A stretch of DNA of 47,293 nucleotides. Source: Acidobacteriota bacterium. Lineage in GTDB: Bacteria; Acidobacteriota; Terriglobia; Bryobacterales; UBA6623. A model generated the notes under the pieces. The model was not told where the DNA came from. It made no database searches and worked only from the letters and a program-made list of their open reading frames with translations. This document shows positions 1 to 8,761 of this stretch, piece after piece (the stretch's first letter is position 1; every line of letters begins with the position of its first letter). The stretch is taken from the NCBI GenBank assembly GCA_027592785.1, contig JAQCLD010000026.1, positions 1 to 47,293 of the forward strand, written 5' to 3'. Both the position numbers and the translations under genes were made by a program.

Positions 1-118
1 GCCGGCCATCCCGACACCTTCGCTCACCCCTACCGCGCCCTCGCCCTAATCCTTACCGACGGATTTGGGACCGCTCGCGGGACGGTGCCAGGCTCCCCCA
101 AAGGAGTCCAAATTTCTT

Positions 119-168
119 CTCTTGACATTCAAAAGGAGAATGATCATACTCCTGTTGAATGACAAGAG
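119..168 (+). promoter_or_regulatory. Palindromic promoter/operator of the PadR gene
   Basis: A 50-bp near-perfect inverted repeat is centred between bases 143 and 144. The arms read CTCTTG-CATTCAA-AGGAG and their complements, around the core ATGATCAT. A sigma70-like promoter lies inside it: TTGACA at 122-127, a 17-base spacer and CATACT at 145-150. Transcription from it should start near 157, almost on the padR ATG at 159, so the message is probably leaderless. PadR proteins bind inverted repeats, so autorepression is the natural inference. The only AGGAG (134-138) is 20 bases upstream of the ATG and would pair with CTCCT at 149-153. Confidence 0.7.
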
Positions 169-503
169 GACAGAAGCCCGAGATCCTGCAAGGCACTCTC
201 GATTTGATGGTCCTGCGCACGCTCGAAACCGTGGGGCCTCAGCACGGTTTCGGGTTGGCAAAACGCATCGAGCAGATCTCCGGCGATGCCTTGGCGCTCA
301 ATCAAGGCACGCTCTATCCTGCGCTGCTGCGACTCGAACAACGCGGCTGGGTGCTCGGACGCTGGGGAACCTCCGACAATAACCGCCGCGCCAAATTCTA
401 CGAGCTCACCAAGGCGGGCGCCCGACACATCCAAACAGCGTGTCAGAGTTGGCAGCACACAGTTTCGTTGATGGAACGCTTCTTGACCATCGAGCCCGAG
501 TAA
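159..503 (+). CDS. PadR family transcriptional regulator
   Basis: This 114-residue protein is the size of a short (subfamily 2) PadR regulator. The PadR winged-helix signature is clear: an N-terminal GTLDLMVLRTL segment, then HGFGLAKRIEQ, the recognition region LNQGTLYPALLRLEQRGWV, and the wing with KFYELTKAG. PadR proteins are usually dimeric ligand- or stress-responsive repressors of adjacent transport genes. The stop codon lies 3 bases before the start of the permease gene, so the two form an operon. The ATG at 159 was chosen because it begins the family's usual N-terminus and sits just after the promoter in the 119-168 palindrome. No Shine-Dalgarno stands at a normal distance, which fits leaderless translation. 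The inducing signal is unknown. Confidence 0.92.
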   Translation: MTRGQKPEILQGTLDLMVLRTLETVGPQHGFGLAKRIEQISGDALALNQGTLYPALLRLEQRGWVLGRWGTSDNNRRAKFYELTKAGARHIQTACQSWQHTVSLMERFLTIEPE

Positions 504-506
504 GTC

Positions 507-3104
507 ATGCGCACGCTCTGGTCTAAGCTCAAGGCGACTCTCTCTCGCCGCCGCCGCGAAGAGGACCTCGATGACGAAATCCGTTTCCACATCGAGATGC
601 TGGTTGAAGAGAACATCGCTCGCGGCATGAGCCCGCACGAAGCCCGCCAAGCCGCCCGGCGCGAGTTCGGCGGCATGGAGCAGATCAAAGAGGTCTACCG
701 CGAACATCGCGGCCTTGTCGCGCTCGAGAACTTACTGCAAGAAGTCCGTCACGCCTTCCGGTTACTCAACCGCTACCGCCGCTTTACCGCGGTCACGGCG
801 CTGACGCTGGCCCTCGGCATCGGCGCGACGACCGCTATGTTCGCCGTCGTACAGCATGCCATTCTCCGGCCGCTGCCGTTCCCTCACGCCGATCGCCTGG
901 TCGCTATCGAGTCGACCATTGCCGATGTCGCAGGCGGTTTCACTAGCGCCCCCGGGGTCTTCGTCGATTGGCGCGAACGCTCCCACACCTTCGAGCGCCT
1001 GGCTGGCATCGATGGGATTTCCACGTTAACTTGGATCGGATCGGACGTTCCCCGCAGGCTTCGCGTGCTGCGAGTCAGCAAGGAATTTTTCGACGTCAGC
1101 GGCATACCCTTGCTCCGGGGTCGCTCCTGGACGGACGACGAGGACCTGCCCCAAGGACCTTTGGTCGCCGTCGTGAGCGAAGAGTTCTGGCGTCAAGACC
1201 TGGCCGGCGATGAGCGAGTCATCGGGCGCGAGATCCAGCTCCACGATCGGGTCTACACGATCGTCGGCGTTGCGCCTTCCGGATTTCGCTTGGGTCAGAT
1301 CCGCGATCCCGAAGTGCTGATTCCGCTGCAGGCAAGCCGCAGTTCGCGGTTCGGCGGCCCGGTCATGACGATTGGGCGGCTGCGCGAGGGCGTCTCGCTC
1401 GATTCCGCGCGCGCCGACATGGAAATCGTCATGGCTGGCATCCGCGACGAATCACCTTCCGAGCGCGGCGCTGGCGTCCTGCTCACTCCGCTTGGCGACT
1501 GGGTCGTGGGCGACATGCGCCTGGTCTTCCTCACCGTGCTCGGGGCGGTAGGCTGCCTCTGGCTCATCGGCTGCGCCAATCTCGCCAACATGCAACTGGC
1601 CCGCGGCTCCGCGCGTATGAAAGAAACGGCCGTACGGGCCGCCCTGGGCGCCGGAAGAATGCGGATCATCCGCCAAATACTAGTGGAAACCGCCGTCACG
1701 GTCTGTGTGGGCGGTATTTTGGGACTCGGCCTAGCCTGGATCATCCTCGGCGTTCTCCCCACCGTCGAAGCCATCTATGTGCCGCGCGTCGAAGAGATGC
1801 GCGTCAGCCTCGCAGTGGTCGGATTCGCGGCGGCGGCTAGCGCCCTCAGCGTATTTCTCGTCGGCTTGGCCCCGGCAATTCAAGCGGCGCGCCGTAACCT
1901 TAACGCCGCCCTCGCGGGCGCGGGCACGCTGTTAGGACAGTCGGGCGGGCGACTGCGCGGTGGGCTGGTGATCTCCCAATTAGCCCTTTCCGTCGTCCTG
2001 CTCGCCGGCGCTGGTCTACTGGCCAACAGCCTCATCCGCCTGCTCAACATCGACCTCGGTTTTGAGCGAGCTAACGCGATCGCCGTCGAACCTCGGTTCT
2101 ATGAGCGCCAAGAGCCGGACGCTGCCGTTCGGTTTTTGGTCAGCCTACAAGCCGCCATAGATCAGATGCCTGGGGTGGAATCGACCTCCATGGCCGAGAT
2201 TCTTCCCATGGACACCCGGATGATGGCGAACGTTCCCCTCAGGATTGATCCCGCACGGGAACAGCCTCTGGAGGCCCACATTCGCCAAGTAGCCCCGAAC
2301 TATCTGCACACGCTGCACATTCCGCTCCTCGCGGGCCGCGACCTCGAACCAGGGGACGAGAGCCGTTGGCCCGTGCCGGCATTGTTGAGTCAGCAAGCAG
2401 CGATGCTTTTTTACGGCGATGGGAATCCGATCGGTCGGAGGCTGTTCAATGGCGTCTATAAGGAGTTCTCAGAAATGGAGGTCGTGGGGGTTGTCGGCGA
2501 GGTTCGCCAGCGCGGCATCAGGCAGACGCCGCCGCCGATTCTTTACATACCGGTCGGTCTTCGTTTCACTCCTAAATACGTCGTCGCGCGCCTCATTCCC
2601 GGAGCACCCGTTCCAGCCGCTGCCATCCGCCAAGTTCTAAAGCGAATGGACCCCGCGATCACCGTCGAAATCACGACGCTGGAAGACCGCTTCGACGAAC
2701 AAACCAGCGAAGCCCGCTTTTACTTTTGGTTGCTCGGCGGCTTCGCGCTCTCCGGTCTGCTGATCGCTGCCGTGGGCGTCTACGGCGTCATGGCCTACGC
2801 CGTCGCTCAACGGACCCATGAGTTTGCCGTCCGCATCGCCTTGGGCGCCCGCGGCGCGCAGATTTTCTGGCGGGCAGTCCGCTCCGCCGTTTGGATGGTC
2901 GCTGTGGGCCTTGGCCTAGGCCTTCTTTGTTCCGCGGTCGCCACTCGGCTGCTCGATTCGCTGCTGTACCAAGTCGAACCCGGCGACCCCGCCACTTTGC
3001 TGGGCGTCGCACTGCTGCTCTCGACAGTCGCCCTTGCGGCGGCATCGTTGGCCGCCCGCAGGGTCATCTCAACCGACCCCGCTTCCGCCCTCAAACAGGA
3101 ATAG
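507..3104 (+). CDS. ADOP-type ABC transporter permease (MacB/FtsX fold, duplicated)
   Basis: The 865-residue inner-membrane protein opens with a charged helical region (about 1-85) containing RRRREEDLDDEIRFH and SPHEARQAARREFGG, typical of acidobacterial orphan permeases. A MacB-like unit follows: a first membrane helix near 94-120 (TALTLALGIGATTAMF), a periplasmic core, and three helices near 330-460 with the FtsX-type sequence ETAVRAALGAGR. A second unit repeats this from about 490, ending with GVYGVMAYAVAQRTHEFAVRIALGA near 760. MacB/FtsX proteins are mechanotransmitters driven by a cytoplasmic ATPase, but no ATPase gene is adjacent. The gene follows padR by 3 bases and should be controlled by it. 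The substrate is unknown; a role in efflux or envelope stress is inference. Confidence 0.92.
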   Translation: MRTLWSKLKATLSRRRREEDLDDEIRFHIEMLVEENIARGMSPHEARQAARREFGGMEQIKEVYREHRGLVALENLLQEVRHAFRLLNRYRRFTAVTALTLALGIGATTAMFAVVQHAILRPLPFPHADRLVAIESTIADVAGGFTSAPGVFVDWRERSHTFERLAGIDGISTLTWIGSDVPRRLRVLRVSKEFFDVSGIPLLRGRSWTDDEDLPQGPLVAVVSEEFWRQDLAGDERVIGREIQLHDRVYTIVGVAPSGFRLGQIRDPEVLIPLQASRSSRFGGPVMTIGRLREGVSLDSARADMEIVMAGIRDESPSERGAGVLLTPLGDWVVGDMRLVFLTVLGAVGCLWLIGCANLANMQLARGSARMKETAVRAALGAGRMRIIRQILVETAVTVCVGGILGLGLAWIILGVLPTVEAIYVPRVEEMRVSLAVVGFAAAASALSVFLVGLAPAIQAARRNLNAALAGAGTLLGQSGGRLRGGLVISQLALSVVLLAGAGLLANSLIRLLNIDLGFERANAIAVEPRFYERQEPDAAVRFLVSLQAAIDQMPGVESTSMAEILPMDTRMMANVPLRIDPAREQPLEAHIRQVAPNYLHTLHIPLLAGRDLEPGDESRWPVPALLSQQAAMLFYGDGNPIGRRLFNGVYKEFSEMEVVGVVGEVRQRGIRQTPPPILYIPVGLRFTPKYVVARLIPGAPVPAAAIRQVLKRMDPAITVEITTLEDRFDEQTSEARFYFWLLGGFALSGLLIAAVGVYGVMAYAVAQRTHEFAVRIALGARGAQIFWRAVRSAVWMVAVGLGLGLLCSAVATRLLDSLLYQVEPGDPATLLGVALLLSTVALAAASLAARRVISTDPASALKQE

Positions 3105-3233
3105 CCAGGCCTTAGTTCTCGCGGCAGCGGTGGAGCGGCTGCGTTTCACAAGCGCTGCGTCGGACTACCACTCGCCCTCGCTGAAGAAAGAAGGCGCGTA
3201 GGATGGCCTGTAGAGCGACAATATTGAACGGAA

Positions 3234-3920
3234 ATGAGCATTGAGCAAGACCTGGACTTGGTCGTCTTCGACATGGCTGGCACGACCGTGCAAGACAACG
3301 GCGAAGTGCCTGCTGCTTTTGCTTCGGCGCTGGCCGGATATGGCATTGACGTAACGCCGGCGCAAATTAGGGCTGTACGGGGCAGGTCCAAGCGCCAAGC
3401 TTTGTTTCAACTTCTTCCGCCGAGTCCGGATCGGGAGGAAACCGCGGACCGTTTGTACGAATCGTTCAAGGAGCACCTGGCGCATCGCTACACTTCGGGC
3501 GGGGTGCGCGCCATCGCGGGGGCCGAGCAAGCGTTCCAGGAACTACGCGAGTGGGGAGTCCGGATTGCGCTGAATACGGGATTTGACCGCGACACCGCGA
3601 CCCTGCTGCTTGAAGCGTTGCGCTGGAATGACGGTAGAGTCGACGCGGTCGTTTGCGGAGACGAAGTATTGCAGGGGCGTCCCGCTCCGTATCTGATCTT
3701 TCATGCCATGGAGGCTAGCGGAGCGATAAGCCCTCGGCGAGTCGCTGTTGTCGGCGATACGACGCGCGATCTGCAGGCGGGCGACAACGCTGGCGTGAGG
3801 TGGAATATCGGAGTGCTGTCGGGGGCGCACGACAAGGCAATGCTTGAAGCAGTGCCGCATACGCTGCTGTTGCCGTCGGTGGCGGAGCTGGCGCAGGCTT
3901 TGAGGTTGAGCGCGCGATAA
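3234..3920 (+). CDS. Phosphonatase-like HAD hydrolase
   Basis: A 228-residue haloacid dehalogenase superfamily protein. Motif I is FDMAGTT with nucleophile Asp13; the usual second Asp is Ala15, as in phosphonoacetaldehyde hydrolase (PhnX). The cap segment RGRSKRQAL places Lys53 where B. cereus PhnX has its Schiff-base lysine (Lys53). The core continues with GDEVLQGRPAPYLIFHAME and the motif IV-type GDTTRDLQAGDNAG. Known PhnX cleaves phosphonoacetaldehyde to acetaldehyde and phosphate. No phnW transaminase or phosphonate transporter is nearby, so the substrate is open; it could belong to the phosphonatase-like sister family. The product is cytoplasmic, with no signal peptide. The gene ends 35 bases before the sulfatase start on the same strand and may be co-transcribed. 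Confidence 0.85.
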   Translation: MSIEQDLDLVVFDMAGTTVQDNGEVPAAFASALAGYGIDVTPAQIRAVRGRSKRQALFQLLPPSPDREETADRLYESFKEHLAHRYTSGGVRAIAGAEQAFQELREWGVRIALNTGFDRDTATLLLEALRWNDGRVDAVVCGDEVLQGRPAPYLIFHAMEASGAISPRRVAVVGDTTRDLQAGDNAGVRWNIGVLSGAHDKAMLEAVPHTLLLPSVAELAQALRLSAR

Positions 3921-3955
3921 CCTGACCGGGCGGCGAGTAGGTTATTCTTTTGCGC

Positions 3956-5485
3956 ATGCGCTATCTGGCAACGGCTGCTCTGATCCTACTGACGGCTTGT
4001 GGGGGAACGACCGAGTCTCCCGTAGTCGCTGAAAGACCCAGGAACATCGTCGTCATTTATGCCGATGACCTCGGCTACGGCGATACGAGCGCGTACGGCG
4101 CGACGGCCGTGACGACGCCGAATATCGACCGGATCGCGGCGGATGGGCTGCGCTTCACGAACGGCTACGCTTCGGCGGCGACCTGTACGCCTTCGCGCTA
4201 CTCCTTGCTGACGGGGCGTTATCCGTTCCGTCAGGAGGGCGTGCGTGTTCTGCCGGGGAACGCGCCGCTAATCATCCGTCCTGGTACAACGACGTTGGCG
4301 ACGATGCTGCACGACGCGGGATATCAGACCGGCGTGGTGGGCAAATGGCATTTAGGTTTGGGCGACGGCGATGTCGACTGGAACGGCGATATCGCGCCAG
4401 GGCCATTGGAGATTGGCTTTGACTATTCGTTCTTGATTCCCGCGACGGGCGACCGCGTGCCGACCGTCTATGTCGAGAACCATCGCGTGGTTGGTCTCGA
4501 CCCGAACGACCCGATCGAGGTGAGCTTTGGCGACAAAGTGGGCGACGACCCAACAGGCAGGGACAACGCGGAACTGTTGAAGATGCATCCGAGTCACGGC
4601 CACGACTTCACCATCGTCAACGGCATCAGCCGCATTGGATATATGTCGGGTGGGCAGGCGGCGCGCTGGGTCGACGAAGATATGGCGGACGCGATTACCG
4701 ACAAGGCAGTGGACTTTATCGAGCGCAATCGGGAGCAGCCCTTCTTCCTCTATTTTTCGTTTCACGACATTCACGTGCCGCGTGTGCCGCACCCGCGCTT
4801 TGTGGGCGCGACCGAGATGGGGCCGCGGGGCGACGCAATCGCGCAACTCGATTGGGCGACGGGCGAAGTCTTGAATGCGCTGGACCGCTTGGGACTGGCG
4901 GACGACACGTTAGTGCTCTTCGCCAGTGATAACGGACCGGTGGTCGATGACGGCTATGAGGATCAAGCGGTGGAGAAGTTGGGCGATCACGATCCAGCCG
5001 GCGGATTGCGCGGCGGAAAGTACAGTGCGTTCGAGGCGGGTACGCGTACGCCGTTCATCGTGCGTTGGCCGGCGCGAGTTAAGCCGGGCGTTTCGGATGC
5101 GATCGTGAGCCAGACGGATTTGCTGGCGTCGTTCGCGGCGTTGGCCGAGCAGACGCTTTCAGAACAGGCAGGACCGGACAGCTTCAACGTGCTGCCCGCG
5201 TTGTTGGGCGAATCGAACGAAGGACGCGAGCAACTGGTGGAGGTTTCGGCGACGGTTGCGCTGAGGGACGGGAACTGGAAGTACATCGAACCGAAGGAGG
5301 GCCGGGCGATCAACCCGAACGTCAATATCGAGACGGGCTTGAACGAGGAGCCGCAGTTGTACGACTTGGCGGCGGATCCAGGGGAGCGCGAGAACGTCGC
5401 CGGGGCCAACGCCAGCCGGGTGGAACAGATGCGGTCGCTGCTGGAGACGATTCGGACGGACGGACACAGTCGAGGCGGGTTGTAG
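3956..5485 (+). CDS. Sulfatase (arylsulfatase family), lipoprotein
   Basis: The 509-residue enzyme starts with a lipoprotein signal; the lipobox LTAC puts the lipidated Cys at about residue 15. The mature part has the sulfatase core: NIVVIYADDLGYGD (metal-binding Asp37, Asp38), then CTPSR at 77-81 with Cys77 as the formylglycine precursor in the C-x-P-S-R signature. GKWHLGLG, SDNGP and RGGKYSAFEAGTRTPFIVRWP complete the fold. It should hydrolyse sulfate esters, for example of polysaccharides, in the periplasm or at the outer membrane. ATG at 3956 was preferred over an in-frame TTG at 3950. A formylglycine-generating enzyme is needed for maturation; the SUMF1-like gene at 44.5 kb is a poor candidate because it lacks catalytic cysteines. 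The gene converges on mscS with a 13-base gap. Confidence 0.93.
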   Translation: MRYLATAALILLTACGGTTESPVVAERPRNIVVIYADDLGYGDTSAYGATAVTTPNIDRIAADGLRFTNGYASAATCTPSRYSLLTGRYPFRQEGVRVLPGNAPLIIRPGTTTLATMLHDAGYQTGVVGKWHLGLGDGDVDWNGDIAPGPLEIGFDYSFLIPATGDRVPTVYVENHRVVGLDPNDPIEVSFGDKVGDDPTGRDNAELLKMHPSHGHDFTIVNGISRIGYMSGGQAARWVDEDMADAITDKAVDFIERNREQPFFLYFSFHDIHVPRVPHPRFVGATEMGPRGDAIAQLDWATGEVLNALDRLGLADDTLVLFASDNGPVVDDGYEDQAVEKLGDHDPAGGLRGGKYSAFEAGTRTPFIVRWPARVKPGVSDAIVSQTDLLASFAALAEQTLSEQAGPDSFNVLPALLGESNEGREQLVEVSATVALRDGNWKYIEPKEGRAINPNVNIETGLNEEPQLYDLAADPGERENVAGANASRVEQMRSLLETIRTDGHSRGGL

Positions 5486-5498
5486 GCTGGACCGCAGG

Positions 5499-7040
5499 CT
5501 AGGACGCGTCGTCATTGGCGCGCAGCGCATCGGCTGCGTTTTGCAGGTCGACCCGCAGCCGCGCGATGGGCCCTTGCGGCGGATCGTATTCGGCGGGAAT
5601 CGCGGTGGCGGAGCCGTCGCGAACGCTGCGCACCGACGGCGTCATGATCTCGACTCCGGCTTCGTTGAAGGCGTCCAGGATATAGCGGTTCAGGTCGGAC
5701 TTGACCTTGGCCATCCTCGCCGGTCGATTCGTGGTGGCGCGTAGTTCGTAAATCACCGCGAAATCATCGAGGCTGATTTGCCAAACTTGCGGGCGCGGGA
5801 ACGAGACCACGCCGGAAGTCTTCTCAGCGGCTGCGAGCATCAGTTCGTGGACTTTCTTCCAGGGGATGTCGTAGCCGATGCCGACGCGAACCGTCAGGAT
5901 CAGGCCGGCGTCTTTGGCTAGGCGTTCGTAATTGATGACCGAACCAGTGAGCACGACGCCGTTGGGGATCGAGACGATCTCGTTTTCGATGGTGCGCATG
6001 CGTGTGACGAAGAGCGTCTTCTCGATGACGTCGCCGGTGGTCTTCCCGATGCATACGCGGTCGCCCACGCGGAACGAGCCGGTGTAAGTCAGCACAACGC
6101 CGGAGATCACATTGCCGATGACCGCCGTCGAGCCCAGCGTGACCAATGCGCCGACAAAAATCGAGAATCCTTGGAAGAACTCTGATTGCGCGCCAGGCAA
6201 ATAGGAGTAGCTCACCATGATGGTGAACAGAATCAGCATGACGCGAGCCAGTTTGTACGTCGGTTCGGCCCACTCAGGATCGAAGTTCGGGAGAGTGATG
6301 TCTTTGCGGTCGACGGCGGCCATGATCATACTGAGCAGTTTGAGCGCGTAGCGCGCCGTGATGACGATGATGATGAGGTAAACCAGATTCGGCAGGTAGC
6401 TGATGATCGCTCCGCCGACCTGCACCGCGGCCGTCGCGAAGGCGCTCAACAGCATGCCGCTGAATCGAGCCGTCGACGGATAGGCGTTCAGCACGAACAG
6501 GATGTACATCAGCGTCGCCGTAATCAGCAGCGCGTAGTAGACAAAGCGCAGCACCGTGACTAAGCCGCTGCGAAAACGTTCCCGCGTGAGCAGTTCCAGG
6601 CGCTGGATGCGGAACGACGGCCCATGCATCGTCCAGGAGCGCACGCGGACCAGGGCCGAGTGATAGAGCGTCCGGGTGACGGCGACGGCCAAGACCAAGG
6701 CGACCGTAGAGAAGAAAACGCTTAGCGATGTGGTGAGCCAGTCGAGCGTGGCGGCGGCATCGAGCTGCGTCGTCGCCGCGAGGAAGATCGAGACCTGCTC
6801 CAGGCTGCCGACCCAGATTCCGCGGAAGGTGAGCCCGGCCGCGACCAGCACGACATAGATGGTGATGTGCCGCCAGCGGCGCATGTCCTGCGGACGGTGG
6901 TAGCGCTTGGCGATCAGCCAAAGGAACAGGCGCCGCATTCCCCACAGCAGCAGCGCAGCCAATAGCGGGAGCACGAGCGCCTGCACTAGCGCGGCGGGCA
7001 TTCCTAACTGCTCGATGAACCTCACGATGAAGTTCGGCAT
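5499..7040 (-). CDS. Mechanosensitive channel, MscS family
   Basis: The protein is about 513 residues. Roughly five hydrophobic segments occupy the N-terminal 280 residues, followed by the conserved MscS pore and beta domain: FVGALVTLGSTAVIGNVISGVVLTYTGSFRVGDRV, then GDVIEKTLFVTRMRTIENEIVSIPNG and the C-terminal alpha/beta region. MscS channels open under membrane tension and release solutes during hypo-osmotic shock. The N-terminal part is longer than in E. coli MscS (286 residues), as in larger MscS-like proteins whose extra helices may tune gating. ATG at 7040 was chosen; an in-frame TTG at 7049 is possible. The gene lies 27 bases downstream of a small gene on the same strand and may be co-transcribed with it. 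Confidence 0.9.
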   Translation of the reverse strand: MPNFIVRFIEQLGMPAALVQALVLPLLAALLLWGMRRLFLWLIAKRYHRPQDMRRWRHITIYVVLVAAGLTFRGIWVGSLEQVSIFLAATTQLDAAATLDWLTTSLSVFFSTVALVLAVAVTRTLYHSALVRVRSWTMHGPSFRIQRLELLTRERFRSGLVTVLRFVYYALLITATLMYILFVLNAYPSTARFSGMLLSAFATAAVQVGGAIISYLPNLVYLIIIVITARYALKLLSMIMAAVDRKDITLPNFDPEWAEPTYKLARVMLILFTIMVSYSYLPGAQSEFFQGFSIFVGALVTLGSTAVIGNVISGVVLTYTGSFRVGDRVCIGKTTGDVIEKTLFVTRMRTIENEIVSIPNGVVLTGSVINYERLAKDAGLILTVRVGIGYDIPWKKVHELMLAAAEKTSGVVSFPRPQVWQISLDDFAVIYELRATTNRPARMAKVKSDLNRYILDAFNEAGVEIMTPSVRSVRDGSATAIPAEYDPPQGPIARLRVDLQNAADALRANDDAS

Positions 7041-7067
7041 AGGTCTCAATTCTAGAGGAACCGGCGG

Positions 7068-7442
7068 TTAATAGATCGAGCTACGCCACTCGATGCGTTC
7101 GCCCTGCGAGCCGGAGTGCGTCTTGACGACCCAGCGATGGGACTTCGCCGGGGAGTCGGCCAGTGTGGGAGCAAGGCGCGCAGCGTTGAGTGAGCCCAGG
7201 ATTTCGCAGTCATCGAGGTCGGCGATCTCTTGCTCAAGATTGATCCTCGCATCGAGCAGCACCGTCTTGTCGGGACACTGATCGACGTCGCTTGGGCGCT
7301 CCAAGTGCTGACCGTAAAGCATGAAGCGGAAGGTGACCACATGACTCTCGTCCCCTTCGTCGATCGAGAACGCGGCGAGCGTACGAATCAACAGCGGATC
7401 GAGATCCAGGACCGCGTCTTTGAGGTTGGAATAACGTGTCAC
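7068..7442 (-). CDS. Hypothetical protein upstream of the MscS channel
   Basis: The 124-residue reading frame starts at GTG 7442. I do not recognise the family. It has no signal peptide or membrane segment, is acidic in its first two thirds (DLDP, DEGDES, LEQEIADLDDCE), and ends in a basic, Ser-rich tail. The composition looks like a folded soluble protein, and it shares strand with the MscS gene, which begins 27 bases after its stop. Against it, no good ribosome-binding site precedes the GTG and an open frame overlaps on the other strand. It may be a real lineage-specific gene; certainty is moderate. Confidence 0.5.
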   Translation of the reverse strand: MTRYSNLKDAVLDLDPLLIRTLAAFSIDEGDESHVVTFRFMLYGQHLERPSDVDQCPDKTVLLDARINLEQEIADLDDCEILGSLNAARLAPTLADSPAKSHRWVVKTHSGSQGERIEWRSSIY

Positions 7443-7708
7443 GTCGCTGTTTCTATTTTACCGTGGGCCGCCAAGCCTCGCCTTCCTGTCCAAACTGCTG
7501 CCCGCAGGGGACCGATCGTCGTGGACAAACCGGGGCAAATGCCCGCTCCGGCCGGCCTGGAAATGCTGACGCTGGCTGCTAGGGTTCTCGGTCTTGCTGC
7601 GATTGGCAACAGGCGGAAGGGGGTCCGATCCGAGATGTGAACGTATGGGAGTCGGTCACATGCGTTAGCGGCTTACCGTCGGCTCGCAATTCGCTTTGGC
7701 CTGCACCC

Positions 7709-8629
7709 TCACCGTCCCCGATCTTGCAGATGCTCCAGGACGACCGCTGCTGCCGGCGAAACTCCTACGTCACTGCCCACCGTCAGGATGCGGAAGCCCT
7801 GGTTCAGGTGCTGATCTACGGTATTGATGGTGGTGGTTATGCCGCAGGGAATTCCTGCCCTCTTTGAGGCAGCCAGTATTTTGGCAATGGCCTCGGTTAC
7901 CTGGGGCGCCTCGGAGTCTCGTGGGAAACCCAGCGAGGTTGCCAGGTCCCAGGTACCGATGAAGATGCCTCCAATTCCCGGGGCCTCGAGAATGGCGTCT
8001 ATGTTCTCCGCGCCTTCACGGGACTCGATCAGCATGATCAGCAGAACCTCACCTGATGGATCGAGCGGCCACAGGTCGGCTTTCTCCATATACTCATCGA
8101 TCGACAGGCCCCAGTATCTGGCCGCCACCGCTGGGGACACGCCGCGCAGGCCTGGCGGATCGAAATCAGAAGCCCCGCTTTTTTGGAAATAGCGAGCCGC
8201 CCGTACCGCGGACAGCGCTTGTTCCCTGCTCTCGATGTGAGGCAGTACCAGCCCATAAGCCCCGACATCGAGCGCCTGTTTGATCAGGAATTGCAGCTGC
8301 TCGCTGCCGTTCTGGGGCAGACGGACCAAGGGTAGAGCCGGGGGACGCAGAGGGTTGCTGCTGGTGTGGTCGTTCCTGGACAGCATGCCCTGCAGGAACT
8401 GGCGTAGGGATTCGAAGTCCAGAGGCCTGTGCTCCATGTCGATGATGATGAAGTCGAGGGCTGAATCGTTCAGGGCGGCCGCGTTGGTGGGAGAACGGTC
8501 CTCGGAGAAGATTCCAAAAACAGGCTCGCCCTGCTGGAGCTTGTCAATCACTCCATTGATCCGCCCGCTGGGCTGGGCCCCCAAATGGGCGACACAGAGC
8601 AGCAGAACGGACAGCCGTGCAACAGTCAT
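7709..8629 (-). CDS. HpcH/HpaI aldolase/citrate lyase family protein, secreted
   Basis: A 306-residue protein. The chosen ATG at 8629 follows a GGGAAAG ribosome-binding site and gives a signal peptide (VARLSVLLLCVAHLGAQ). The rest has the fold of class II pyruvate/2-oxoacid aldolases: FIIIDMEHRPLDFESLRQFL, PLVRLPQ, GAYGLVLPHIESREQALSAVRAARY, ESREGAENIDAILEAPGIGGIFIGTWDLATSLG and AGIPCG. In HpaI-type enzymes the Glu and Asp of the equivalent segments hold a divalent metal and the Arg of VRLP binds pyruvate; these residues are present. Most family members are cytoplasmic catabolic enzymes, so export is unusual. An upstream in-frame start (8695) would bury the signal and is less likely. The substrate is unknown. 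Confidence 0.85.
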   Translation of the reverse strand: MTVARLSVLLLCVAHLGAQPSGRINGVIDKLQQGEPVFGIFSEDRSPTNAAALNDSALDFIIIDMEHRPLDFESLRQFLQGMLSRNDHTSSNPLRPPALPLVRLPQNGSEQLQFLIKQALDVGAYGLVLPHIESREQALSAVRAARYFQKSGASDFDPPGLRGVSPAVAARYWGLSIDEYMEKADLWPLDPSGEVLLIMLIESREGAENIDAILEAPGIGGIFIGTWDLATSLGFPRDSEAPQVTEAIAKILAASKRAGIPCGITTTINTVDQHLNQGFRILTVGSDVGVSPAAAVVLEHLQDRGR

Positions 8630-8761
8630 AGATCTTTCCCCAAGAACCGAGTCTAGTATGCGCAACGCAACCCTCTCGGCGCCGACGGCAGGCAATCCCG
8701 GTCTTAGCGCGTGCCGGGTTACTGCACTGGCAGAGCAAGGAGGAGTGGCGGGCTAGGAAGG

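Noticed and set aside
65..382. 105-residue plus-strand frame overlapping padR
   Set aside because: It crosses the palindromic promoter and the padR gene in another frame; its composition has no protein-like pattern and PadR explains the region fully.
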